Of a DNA stretch of 27,727 nt, positions 6,660 through 14,824 are shown in pieces. The notes below the pieces were generated by a model. The model was not told the DNA's origin and did no database searches. It was given only the letters and a program-made list of their open reading frames with translations. Location of the stretch: assembly GCA_947499275.1 (NCBI GenBank), contig CANMNM010000003.1:1-27727 (forward strand). Direction: 5' to 3'. This stretch comes from Actinomycetota bacterium. Its GTDB lineage: Bacteria > Actinomycetota > Actinomycetes > S36-B12. The translations under genes and the position numbers were made by a program. Positions within the stretch are counted from its first letter, which is position 1. The number at the start of each line of letters is the position of its first letter.

Positions 6660-8032
6660 GTAACCGACGCAACGTTGAATTGGTACTCCTCGTTTTTGCT
6701 TGGATATTAGGAATTTTAGGTACTTTGCAGGTGGGTTGGTCAACGGGTGAGGGAACCCCACCGCGATTGTGGATCACCACGGCCGCTGTGGCACTTATTG
6801 CTTTGGTGATGCACCTTGTTGTTCGTTTTCGAGCCACCTACGCTGACCCAATCATGTTGCCGGTGGGCACGCTGCTCACTATTTTTGGTTTGATCATGAT
6901 TTATCGGCTCGATGTAGCCGATGCCCGGCGAGCTGAACTCAATGACGCACCGATTCCTACACCGGATGTTTACTCGCAATTGACATGGTTCGCGATTGCT
7001 GGGATTTTGTTCTGCGGAGTACTCATTCTTTTGCGTGATCACCGCCGTCTCCAGCGCTATACATTCACTTTCGGTCTATTGGGCCTTCTCCTCATGGTGT
7101 TACCGCTTGCACCTGTAATCGGGACAACCGTGAATGGTGCAACTTTGTGGATTCGGGTTGGCACATTCTCATTCCAGCCAGCGGAAATCGCGAAAATCTT
7201 GCTCACCATATTTTTTGCCGGCTACTTGGTGAAAACTCGCGACTCACTTGCACTGGTACGTACTAAAGTTTTAGGTGTTGGATTACCGCGGGCTAAAGAC
7301 TTAGGTCCGATCGTGATTGCTTGGGCTATCTCTCTCGGTGTTCTCGTTTTCCAACGTGACCTTGGAACCTCACTTCTTTTCTTCGGTTTGTTCGTATCGA
7401 TGCTTTACATCGCCACTCAACGAAGGTCTTGGTTGTTTATCGGATTCTTCCTTTTTCTTGGTGGAGCGTATTTCGCTTACTCAACATTTGGTCACGTTCA
7501 AGCGCGAGTGACCGTATGGATTGATCCATGGACGTATGCAGACACATCGGGTTACCAAATCGTGCAATCAATTTATGGGCTCGCGAACGGCGGGATTTTA
7601 GGCGCTGGCTTGGGACAGGGCTTCCCCAATCTTGTTCCGTTTGCGAGTACCGACTTCATAATTTCCGCCCTCGGTGAAGAGCTAGGCATCACGGGAATCT
7701 TTGCGATTTTGTTGCTGTACGGAATTTTGATTGAACGAGGATTACGGACCGCAATAACTTGCCGTGACGGTTTTGGGCAGCTCCTTGCCGCTGGTTTGTC
7801 AATAACTTTCGCCTTGCAAGTATTTGTCATTGTTGGTGGAGTTACCGGTTTGGTGCCACTTACCGGTTTGACTACACCCTTTCTCTCCTACGGTGGGTCA
7901 AGTTTGATCGCAAACTGGGTAATCCTTGCTTTGTTGCTTCGAATCTCAGACCGCTCTCGTCGACCTGATCTCTCGAAAGTCTCCCCTGATGATGCAATGA
8001 CCCAGGTGGTTCCGAGAATGAAACAGTCATGA
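6656..8032 (+). CDS. rodA: RodA/FtsW-family peptidoglycan glycosyltransferase
   Basis: The product is 458 aa from ATG 6656, which overlaps the pstP stop and follows GGGGAG at good distance; a longer reading from GTG 6611 would lie inside pstP and adds a non-hydrophobic tail, so I reject it. It is a polytopic SEDS membrane protein with about ten hydrophobic segments and the family signatures 'WIRVGTFSFQPAEIAKI', 'FQRDLGTSLLFFG', 'GLGQGFPNLVP' and 'TTPFLSYGGSSLI'. It polymerises lipid II together with a class B PBP, here the next gene. In mycobacteria the same pair sits in the pknB operon and supports polar growth. Confidence 0.95.
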   Translation: MSNRRNVELVLLVFAWILGILGTLQVGWSTGEGTPPRLWITTAAVALIALVMHLVVRFRATYADPIMLPVGTLLTIFGLIMIYRLDVADARRAELNDAPIPTPDVYSQLTWFAIAGILFCGVLILLRDHRRLQRYTFTFGLLGLLLMVLPLAPVIGTTVNGATLWIRVGTFSFQPAEIAKILLTIFFAGYLVKTRDSLALVRTKVLGVGLPRAKDLGPIVIAWAISLGVLVFQRDLGTSLLFFGLFVSMLYIATQRRSWLFIGFFLFLGGAYFAYSTFGHVQARVTVWIDPWTYADTSGYQIVQSIYGLANGGILGAGLGQGFPNLVPFASTDFIISALGEELGITGIFAILLLYGILIERGLRTAITCRDGFGQLLAAGLSITFALQVFVIVGGVTGLVPLTGLTTPFLSYGGSSLIANWVILALLLRISDRSRRPDLSKVSPDDAMTQVVPRMKQS

Positions 8033-9474
8033 GTCGCCAGATTCGAAGGCTGTCATTTGTCTTCGCGTTGCTTTTTGTTGCGTTGTTGGTAAATGTGACA
8101 TTGATTCAAGTAATTAATGCTGGTGATTATCGATCACGGGCTGGGAACCAACGGGTGTTGTTAGCCGAGTACGACCGTGAACGTGGACCGATTTTAGTTG
8201 CCTCTGATCCTGTTGCTCGCTCGGTTGAAACCGGAAACACGCTGACGTATTTGCGTAAGTACAGCAATGGGCCGCTATATGCACCGGTCACCGGGTTCTA
8301 TTCCCTTGTCTATGGAGCTACCGGGTTAGAGCGCACCGAGAACCGAATCTTGAACGGAAAAGCTGACATCTTCGCGGTAGATCGCGTACAACAATTAGTT
8401 TCAGGGCGGCAACCTGTTGGCGGTGCGGTAACAACGACTATCAATGCAGCGGCACAGAAAGCTGCCTACCAAGGCCTTAAAGGGAAACGGGGAGCGGTCG
8501 TCGCAATCGAACCTGCAACCGGGCGAATATTAGCGTCGGTACAGATGCCATCTTTTGACCCTAACCGACTTTCCAATCATGATCCCGCAGATATTCGCAC
8601 CTATTACGACGAACTTGAGGCTGATCCGGATAAGCCATTATTGAACCGACCCATTGTTTCCCTTAATCCACCCGGATCAACTTTCAAAGTTGTTGTTGCC
8701 GCGGCGGCTTTAGCATCGGGTCGCTTTACCGCGGACTCAATTTTACCTGGGCCAAAGACGTATCAACTTCCGAATTCAACCAAGGAACTGCGTAATTGGA
8801 CGGGTAAGGAATGTGGCCCGGACGGGAAAGTCACCTTGCGAGAAGCACTAGCAATCTCGTGCAACACGGCATTTGCCTGGTTGGGGAATGAACTCGGAGC
8901 GGCCGCTCTTCGTGACCAGTCCGAGGCATTCGGGTTTAATAACGGGTTTGAGATTCCCCTACGCGCGGCCACTTCCCTGTTCCCACAGGATCCTGATGCG
9001 CCTCAAACGGCCTTGTCGGCAATTGGTCAATTTGATGTTCGGGCAACCGCATTGCAGATGGCCATGGTGATGGCTTCCGTTGGTAACAGCGGTCGCACCA
9101 TGAATCCATATTTGGTCCAGGAAATTCGTGGCCCTGATCTATCAATTTTGCAGACAACAGACCCAAGCCAATTTGCTGATGCCCTCAAGCCGAGTAATTC
9201 ACTCTCGTTAACGGAAATGCTGGTTAATGTTGTGGAAAATGGTACGGGGACTAACGCCAGGATCCCTGGTGTTCGGGTTGCCGGCAAGACGGGAACCGCC
9301 CAAACTGGTAATGACGCTCCCTCTGTTGCCTGGTTTATTTCATTCGCTCCGGCGGCAGCTCCCAAAGTCGCGGTCGCTGTTGTTATCGAGGAGAGTGGCG
9401 CCGCTGAGGTCAGTGGTAACGGGTTAGCGGCGCCGATTGCCAAAGCTGTGATGGAAGCGGTGCTAGGACGATAA
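8029..9474 (+). CDS. pbpA: class B penicillin-binding protein (PbpA)
   Basis: The product is 481 aa. An N-terminal transmembrane anchor at about residues 8-28 is followed by a short dimerisation/pedestal region and a transpeptidase domain. The catalytic motifs are all present: SxxK at Ser217-Lys220 ('PPGSTFKV'), SxN at 277-279 ('ISCNTAF') and KTG at 420-422 ('AGKTGTAQ'). It cross-links peptidoglycan outside the membrane with RodA, whose stop codon overlaps its start (ATGA). The length fits mycobacterial PbpA (about 490 aa). A 63-bp gap to pknB follows; no pknA gene lies between. Confidence 0.95.
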   Translation: MSRQIRRLSFVFALLFVALLVNVTLIQVINAGDYRSRAGNQRVLLAEYDRERGPILVASDPVARSVETGNTLTYLRKYSNGPLYAPVTGFYSLVYGATGLERTENRILNGKADIFAVDRVQQLVSGRQPVGGAVTTTINAAAQKAAYQGLKGKRGAVVAIEPATGRILASVQMPSFDPNRLSNHDPADIRTYYDELEADPDKPLLNRPIVSLNPPGSTFKVVVAAAALASGRFTADSILPGPKTYQLPNSTKELRNWTGKECGPDGKVTLREALAISCNTAFAWLGNELGAAALRDQSEAFGFNNGFEIPLRAATSLFPQDPDAPQTALSAIGQFDVRATALQMAMVMASVGNSGRTMNPYLVQEIRGPDLSILQTTDPSQFADALKPSNSLSLTEMLVNVVENGTGTNARIPGVRVAGKTGTAQTGNDAPSVAWFISFAPAAAPKVAVAVVIEESGAAEVSGNGLAAPIAKAVMEAVLGR

Positions 9475-9537
9475 CTCAGAATGGCCACGTAGTGTGACAT
9501 GATCTGGGACGAGCAGTATGGGAAGTATGGAGGGCAC

Positions 9538-11325
9538 GTGAGCGAAGAAGAAAAGGGTCGCATGCTCGGTGATCGGTATGAAATTGGTGCCGTGATTGGC
9601 CGAGGTGGCATGGCTGAGGTCCATGAGGGCCGCGACCTGCGTTTGGGTCGCCGAGTTGCCATCAAGATTTTGCGCCCTGATCTCGCTAAAGACCCGTCTT
9701 TCCAGGCCCGCTTCCGCCGTGAAGCACAAAGTGCTGCTTCCTTGAATCACCCAAATATTGTCGCTGTTTATGACACCGGACAGGACACGCTCTCACCTGA
9801 AGGTGACAACGGTGAGCCGGCCGTAGTTGTTCCCTACATCGTTATGGAATTCGTTGACGGAATGACCCTGCGACAAATTGTTGCCAGTGGACGTCGACTT
9901 CTGCCTGAGCGAGCTTTAGAAATTACTGCCGGAATTTTATCGGCATTGGATTACGCGCACAGGCATGGAATTGTTCACCGTGACATTAAACCTGCAAACG
10001 TCATGCTGACCCGCACCGGTGATGTAAAGGTCATGGACTTCGGTATTGCTCGCGCGATCAATGACGTTTCATCCACTATGACATCAGCGTCAGCCGTAAT
10101 GGGGACAGCACAGTATTTATCTCCCGAGCAGGCTCGCGGTGAAGTTGTTGACGCGCGAAGTGATTTGTATTCAACAGGTGTCGTGCTTTTCGAGTTACTC
10201 ACCGGGCGGGCACCGTTCACTGGCGACTCCGCTGTCGCAATTGCCTATCAGCATGTGAGTGAAATGCCTGCGATCCCCTCCACGATCGATCCTGGGGTTT
10301 CACCTGAAGTTGATGCTGTTGTGATGCGGGCGCTCGCAAAACGTGCCGATGACCGTTATCAAAGCGCGAGTGACTTCCGTGCAGACGTGGAGCGGGCAAT
10401 CGCTGGTTCACCCGTAACTGCAGCAATACCAACGATTGTGGCAGACCAAACAGCCATGATGACACCTTTAGATGCATCAGGAATAAACACGGACAACAAA
10501 AAGGTTTCCATTAACAGCCGGAAAGGACGCAGTAGTGGTGTCTTTTGGGTTCTTTCACTTATTGCAATCGGTGCGGCAATCATTGGCGCCGTTGTTATTG
10601 GCAGGTTTCTTGTGGGCAGTGACGGTGGCAATGTTGTCACGGTTCCCAGCCTTGACGGGCTCACCATTGACCAAGCTGCCGAGACACTAGCCGAATACGA
10701 ATTGCGAATCGGTGCGCAAACACCTGAAATCTCTGAGCGACCTGAAGGAACAATCATTGCCCAGCAACCGGCAGCCGGTGAAGGAATAGAGCAGGGGCAA
10801 GCGGTCAACGTAACTGTGTCATCGGGGCGTGAACAATCAACTGTGCCGCAACTTGTAGGACTTACAACACTTGACGACGTTCGGGTTGCTCTCTCTGATT
10901 TCGGCTTAGTACTTGGTTCAATTACTGAAAGTGACTCTAATCAACCCGGTGGTTACGTACTTGAACAAAATCCGGGTGAAGGAACCCAGGTTGCAGCTGG
11001 TAGCGCCGTTGACATTGTGGTGTCATCAGGATTAGTTGAACTGCCTAATGTAACGGGCGCAACAGAGGCCCAGGCCCGAAGTGATTTGGCTCAAGCTGGT
11101 TTCGAAGTGCAGGTTGTGGAGCAGGAGTCTTCAATTTCATCACCCGGACAGGTTCTCGCTCAATCACCCCAACCAGGAACTCAATTGGCTCGTGGCTCAC
11201 TGGTGACAATTACGGTTGCGATTGCAGCCCCTGTTGCGACGCCAACTCCGGCACCTACTCCAACAGATGTTCCTGTTCCAACACCAACGGATGTTCCTGT
11301 TCCGACACCAACGCCGATTCCATAA
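9538..11325 (+). CDS. pknB: PASTA-domain Ser/Thr protein kinase PknB
   Basis: The product is 595 aa from GTG 9538, chosen because GGAGG lies four bases before it; the upstream ATG 9499 has no such signal. The kinase domain is about residues 10-280: 'GRGGMAEV' loop, Lys43 ('VAIKIL'), catalytic Asp149 ('HRDIKPAN'), DFG Asp167 and the activation-loop threonines Thr180 and Thr182 ('SSTMTSASAVMGTAQYLSP'), which align with the autophosphorylated Thr171/Thr173 of M. tuberculosis PknB. A transmembrane helix spans about 334-358. Three PASTA repeats follow outside the membrane, where the family senses muropeptides and lipid II; M. tuberculosis has four. The last about 30 residues are a Pro/Thr-rich tail with a tandem repeat. 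It faces trpG, 11 bases away. Confidence 0.96.
   Translation: MSEEEKGRMLGDRYEIGAVIGRGGMAEVHEGRDLRLGRRVAIKILRPDLAKDPSFQARFRREAQSAASLNHPNIVAVYDTGQDTLSPEGDNGEPAVVVPYIVMEFVDGMTLRQIVASGRRLLPERALEITAGILSALDYAHRHGIVHRDIKPANVMLTRTGDVKVMDFGIARAINDVSSTMTSASAVMGTAQYLSPEQARGEVVDARSDLYSTGVVLFELLTGRAPFTGDSAVAIAYQHVSEMPAIPSTIDPGVSPEVDAVVMRALAKRADDRYQSASDFRADVERAIAGSPVTAAIPTIVADQTAMMTPLDASGINTDNKKVSINSRKGRSSGVFWVLSLIAIGAAIIGAVVIGRFLVGSDGGNVVTVPSLDGLTIDQAAETLAEYELRIGAQTPEISERPEGTIIAQQPAAGEGIEQGQAVNVTVSSGREQSTVPQLVGLTTLDDVRVALSDFGLVLGSITESDSNQPGGYVLEQNPGEGTQVAAGSAVDIVVSSGLVELPNVTGATEAQARSDLAQAGFEVQVVEQESSISSPGQVLAQSPQPGTQLARGSLVTITVAIAAPVATPTPAPTPTDVPVPTPTDVPVPTPTPIP
11260..11307 (+). repeat. two 24-bp tandem units at the 3' end of pknB
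   Basis: Positions 11260-11283 and 11284-11307 are the same 24-bp unit with two mismatches, each encoding an eight-residue PTDVPVPT-type unit; a partial third copy follows. They lie in the extracytoplasmic Pro/Thr tail, so copy-number change would alter tail length in frame. Confidence 0.85.
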
Positions 11326-11336
11326 AAAACCGACGC

Positions 11337-11972
11337 TTACGCGTGTGAAGTGATGGTCACCTGAGGAATGCTGGCAAGTTTCTCGAGTGCTTCTGGGAAA
11401 CCGCAGTCATTCAACCAATTGGCGAGCATTTCGTGACCACCCTCGGTAAGAACTGACTCAGGGTGGAATTGCACGCCTTCAATCGGTAGTGACACGTGTC
11501 TGACGCCCATGATCACACCGGTTTCAGAAACTGCCGTCACGGTGAGCGTCTCGGGTACCGTGTCTGGATCCAAAGCAAGTGAGTGGTACCTCGTGGCCGT
11601 GAAGTTCTCTGGCAGCGTGCTCATCACGCTTTTTCCGGTGTGTGAAATCTGCGAAGTTTTTCCATGGAGAAGTTCCGGGGCTCGGCTGATCACACCACCA
11701 AAAGCTTCAGCGATCACCTGGTGTCCAAGGCACACCCCAAAAATGGGGACTGCACCATGTGTCCCCTTCACAATTTCCAAGCACATTCCGGCGTCCTGCG
11801 GGGTACCTGGGCCGGGTGAAATCAACACTCCGTCATAGGAAATGGCTTCTTCCACTGTGACATCTTGGTTCCGTTTTACCGTGACATCGGCACCCAATTG
11901 GGCTAAATATTGGACAAGATTGAACACGAAAGAGTCATAGTTATCAATCACAAGAATCCGCGGCACACTCAC
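11337..11972 (-). CDS. trpG: glutamine amidotransferase, anthranilate/aminodeoxychorismate synthase component II
   Basis: The product is 211 aa. It is a class I glutamine amidotransferase with 'LISPGPGTPQDAG', nucleophile Cys in 'GVCLGHQVIAEAFGG' and the His/Glu pair in 'GVQFHPESV'. It releases ammonia from glutamine for a chorismate-using partner (TrpE or PabB), so it serves tryptophan or folate synthesis; sequence alone does not separate the two, and no partner gene is in the window. The neighbourhood (between crgA and pknB) matches trpG Rv0013 of M. tuberculosis. The start GTG 11972 or GTG 11966 has no ribosome-binding site, suggesting a leaderless message. It converges on pknB. Confidence 0.92.
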   Translation of the reverse strand: MSVPRILVIDNYDSFVFNLVQYLAQLGADVTVKRNQDVTVEEAISYDGVLISPGPGTPQDAGMCLEIVKGTHGAVPIFGVCLGHQVIAEAFGGVISRAPELLHGKTSQISHTGKSVMSTLPENFTATRYHSLALDPDTVPETLTVTAVSETGVIMGVRHVSLPIEGVQFHPESVLTEGGHEMLANWLNDCGFPEALEKLASIPQVTITSHA

Positions 11973-12039
11973 GTGAGGAAGTATGGCAGGGTATGGTTAC
12001 CGTTGCGTACGAGCACTTGCGCACGAGATAAAAATGAAT

Positions 12040-12059
12040 GTGAATTGAACGTGAATTGA
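12040..12059 (+). repeat. direct repeat GTGAATTGA x2 upstream of crgA
   Basis: GTGAATTGA occurs at 12040-12048 and again at 12051-12059, 11 bp apart start to start, about one helical turn. It ends five bases before the AAGGGAG ribosome-binding site of crgA and could be a regulator site. The function is unknown. Confidence 0.5.
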
Positions 12060-12076
12060 CCTTAAGGGAGAATCCG

Positions 12077-12352
12077 GTGCCAGAGTCCAAGCGACGTAAG
12101 AAGAACGTGTTTACACCCGAGCAAAAAATGGGTGAGCGTAAGGTCGCACGCCTGGGATCCCCTGCTTGGCTCGCACCCACCATGGTTGCCTCATTCGTGA
12201 TTGGCTTGTCCTATTTGGTGGTTTTCTACATTGCTGGCCCTGATGTCCCCATAATGAACAGCATCGGTGGGGACCTCAACGCCCTGCTGAATGTAGGAAT
12301 TGGCTTTGCATTCATTATGGTCGGGTTTGGGCTCGCAACTCGCTGGAAGTAA
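12077..12352 (+). CDS. crgA: cell-division protein CrgA
   Basis: The product is 91 aa from GTG 12077, with AAGGGAG six bases upstream. A basic cytoplasmic N-terminus ('MPESKRRKKN', 'PEQKMGERKVARLGSPAWLA') is followed by two transmembrane helices at about residues 34-55 and 66-87 ('TMVASFVIGLSYLVVFYIAG' and 'LLNVGIGFAFIMVGFGLATR'). This is the CrgA family, small actinobacterial membrane proteins that recruit wall-synthesis and FtsZ-ring components. Next to trpG and the pknB operon it keeps the order seen in Mycobacterium, and like there it is divergent from trpG. Confidence 0.94.
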   Translation: MPESKRRKKNVFTPEQKMGERKVARLGSPAWLAPTMVASFVIGLSYLVVFYIAGPDVPIMNSIGGDLNALLNVGIGFAFIMVGFGLATRWK

Positions 12353-12439
12353 TTCCTGTCTCACGAATCACATTCGTTACCAAAATCCCAAAAAATTGTG
12401 GAAAAGTTATGAGGGGTTTTGCACTTTTACACAGCCTTT

Positions 12440-12451
12440 CCCCAATTGGGG
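12440..12451. repeat. 12-bp perfect palindrome CCCCAATTGGGG
   Basis: It lies in the 209-bp gap between crgA and the aminotransferase gene, 110 bp before the latter's start. The perfect symmetry without a loop suggests a dimeric-protein operator rather than a terminator. No regulator gene is nearby. Confidence 0.35.
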
Positions 12452-12561
12452 ACAAACTACATGCTTGTTATTTTACCCTTTGACTCACCATGAGTGTCTT
12501 CCAGTAACACGGGTAACTCCTGCTTCACCACATTCATTATTTACGCACTACGCTGTGGCGC

Positions 12562-13863
12562 ATGGCTGGCAATCGGATGGATCCTTGGATCGACTCCTAC
12601 GCTGCGCGTGCCCAAGGTTTGACCGCATCCGCTATTCGCGCACTATTTGCGGTCGCGTCCCGGCCTGAAGTAGTTTCCCTTGCTGGCGGAATGCCATTCG
12701 TTTCTGCATTGGATTCCGATCGTTTTGCGGAGATCGCGGCTCGGGTTGTTCGTGAGCAGGGTGCGGTGGCTTTGCAGTACGGCTCGGGCCAAGGCGATCA
12801 AACTCTGCGGGAGCAGATCCTCGAGATTTCTGGCCTGGTCGGTGTTCGTTCTCACCCTGACGACGTAGTTGTCACGGCCGGTTCGCAAATGGGACTTGAT
12901 CTCGTTACAAAAATATTCTGTGACCCAGGGGACACGGTTCTTGTTGAGTCACCCTCCTATGTAGGTGCCCTCGGAGTATTCCGCAGCTATCAGTGCAATG
13001 TTGTTCATGTTGCAATGGATTCAGAGGGTTTAGATCCACAAGCTTTGCGTGAGGCATTGGTTACCGCGCGCGCTAGCGACTCACCGGTCAAACTCATCTA
13101 TACGATCCCCTCATTTCATAACCCCGCAGGACTGACCCAAGGCTTCCATCGTCGACAAGAAATTCTGGCGATCGCCCAAGAATTCAATGTGCCTATTTTG
13201 GAAGATGATCCATATGGGTTACTCGGTTTCGAGGGTGAGCCACCGCAGGCGATCCGATCTCTTGATGACCAAGGTGTGATTTACCTCGGTTCTTTCTCAA
13301 AAATTATTGCTTCAGGTTTGCGGGTGGGCTGGGTCATTGCACCCCACGGCGTCCGGGAGAAATTGGTTCTTGCCGCTGAGGCAGCGACACTGTGTCCGAG
13401 TAACTTTTCACAGTTGACCGTGTCTCGCTATTTGGCTGAGCAGCCGTGGCAACAACAAATCAAGGTTTTCCAAGAGTTGTATCGGGAACGGCGTGATTCA
13501 CTCCTTCAATCAATGCAAGCTTTGATGCCTGCGGGGACAACGTGGACCGTGCCCAAAGGCGGTTTTTACTCGTGGGTGACCCTTCCACATCAACTTAATG
13601 CCACAACAATGTTGCCACGAGCGATCAGTTCATTGGTTGCCTACGTTCCTGGAACCGGCTTTTATGCCGATGGCCAAGGCACCCACAATTTACGGCTGTC
13701 CTACTGCTACCCCGAGCCTTCCCGCATCGAAGAAGGTGTTCGCCGTTTAGCAGGAGTCATCGATGCTGAACTTGATCTGGTTAATACTTTCGGCATCAAG
13801 ACTTCCGATGAAGCGCCAGGGAATTCCCGGCCGCAACTTAACCCTAATTCAGATTTATTTTAA
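12562..13863 (+). CDS. PLP-dependent aminotransferase, class I/II (fold type I)
   Basis: The product is 433 aa. It has the features of the LysN/MocR-type aminotransferase family: 'EVVSLAGGMP' near the N-terminus, 'LQYGSGQGDQTLREQI', 'VVTAGSQMGLDLV', 'YTIPSFHNPAGLT', the Asp of 'ILEDDPYGLL' that contacts the pyridine nitrogen, and the PLP-binding Lys in 'LGSFSKIIASGLRVGW'. The C-terminal domain carries the substrate-carboxylate Arg ('NLRLSYCYPEP'). There is no N-terminal GntR DNA-binding domain, so it is an enzyme rather than a MocR regulator. The substrate is unknown; 2-oxo acids of the aminoadipate, branched or aromatic type are usual. It is seven bases from ddl and probably co-transcribed with it, which may point to amino-acid supply for the wall, but that is inference. 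Confidence 0.88.
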   Translation: MAGNRMDPWIDSYAARAQGLTASAIRALFAVASRPEVVSLAGGMPFVSALDSDRFAEIAARVVREQGAVALQYGSGQGDQTLREQILEISGLVGVRSHPDDVVVTAGSQMGLDLVTKIFCDPGDTVLVESPSYVGALGVFRSYQCNVVHVAMDSEGLDPQALREALVTARASDSPVKLIYTIPSFHNPAGLTQGFHRRQEILAIAQEFNVPILEDDPYGLLGFEGEPPQAIRSLDDQGVIYLGSFSKIIASGLRVGWVIAPHGVREKLVLAAEAATLCPSNFSQLTVSRYLAEQPWQQQIKVFQELYRERRDSLLQSMQALMPAGTTWTVPKGGFYSWVTLPHQLNATTMLPRAISSLVAYVPGTGFYADGQGTHNLRLSYCYPEPSRIEEGVRRLAGVIDAELDLVNTFGIKTSDEAPGNSRPQLNPNSDLF

Positions 13864-13870
13864 GGAACTC

Positions 13871-14824
13871 ATGCGCATTGCAATACTTTCCGGTGGCCTT
13901 AATGCTGAGCGTGATGTTTCACTTCGCTCGGGTCGACGGGTGGCTGAATCTCTTCGCGACACAATGCCCGATGCTGAAATTGTTGAGGTTGACCTTAACG
14001 GGGAATTCCTAGATTCACTGGGGTCGGCAACCGGCGTGCATTCATTCGACGTTGTTGTCCCCTTGATTCACGGGGCCATAGGTGAAGACGCCACCCTCCG
14101 ATCCATGTTGGAACTAAAGGGGATCCCATTTGTTGGTAGTAGCGCAGCGAGTGCAGCCCGATCATTCGATAAATGTGTTGCCTCGGGCCTTGTCCCCAAT
14201 GGGAGTGCGCCAAAGTTCGTCGCTTTCCCCCAAAGTTTCTTTCGTGAAATGGGTGCCCCTCGAATCTTGGAGACGGTTATCGAGGGTATTGGATTACCCC
14301 TTGTTGTTAAACCAATCAGTGGTGGCTCAGCATTAGGTGTTCGCTTGTGCACCGAAGCGGAGCAGGTAGCCCCCGCTCTGGTTGACGCGTTCGGTTACGG
14401 GGATCGAGTCATGCTTCAAAGCGCTGTCAGTGGAACTGAACTCGCGGTCACGGTGATTGACATTGGAGGAGAAGCCAGCGCGTTACCTCCGGTAGAGATT
14501 GTGCCCGTGAATGGGGTTTATAACTTTGATGCGCGCTACACGGCTGGTGCAACTGAGTTTTTTGTTCCTTGCCGACTTGAGGCAGATGTTGTCAAGCGAG
14601 TGTGTGAATACGCGGTCGCCGTACATAAATCCCTTGGTCTGCGAGATATTTCGCGCACTGATCTGATCGTGGATTCTGATGGCACCATTTGGTTTTTAGA
14701 AGTTAATATCGCACCCGGTATGACCGAGACCTCACTTGTTCCCCAAGCAATTGAAGCAGCTGGACTCAGTGTTGGTGGTGTCTTTGCCCAACTGGTGACT
14801 CAAGCAGCCACCCGTTCCCACTAA
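13871..14824 (+). CDS. ddl: D-alanine--D-alanine ligase
   Basis: The product is 317 aa from ATG 13871, preceded by AAGGA five bases away that overlaps the aminotransferase stop region. It is an ATP-grasp ligase with 'SGGLNAERDVSLRSG', 'HGAIGEDATLRSMLELKGI', 'PFVGSSAASAARSFDK', the ATP-contact 'VVKPISGGSALGV', the Tyr-bearing loop 'VYNFDARYTAG' and the metal/D-Ala motif 'FLEVNIAPGMTETS'. It joins two D-alanines for the peptidoglycan stem. The usual 'NT' before PGMT is 'NIA' here, a mild change. The length fits the family (about 310-350). The last bases overlap the parB stop on the other strand. Confidence 0.9.
   Translation: MRIAILSGGLNAERDVSLRSGRRVAESLRDTMPDAEIVEVDLNGEFLDSLGSATGVHSFDVVVPLIHGAIGEDATLRSMLELKGIPFVGSSAASAARSFDKCVASGLVPNGSAPKFVAFPQSFFREMGAPRILETVIEGIGLPLVVKPISGGSALGVRLCTEAEQVAPALVDAFGYGDRVMLQSAVSGTELAVTVIDIGGEASALPPVEIVPVNGVYNFDARYTAGATEFFVPCRLEADVVKRVCEYAVAVHKSLGLRDISRTDLIVDSDGTIWFLEVNIAPGMTETSLVPQAIEAAGLSVGGVFAQLVTQAATRSH

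Noticed and set aside
9027..9665. 212-codon minus-strand frame across the end of pbpA and start of pknB
   Set aside because: It covers conserved motifs of two well-identified genes on the other strand and has low-complexity Ser/Thr/Ala content.
12398..12406. DnaA box in the crgA-aminotransferase gap
   Set aside because: TGTGGAAAA has one mismatch and stands alone, so I mention it only as context, not as a feature.
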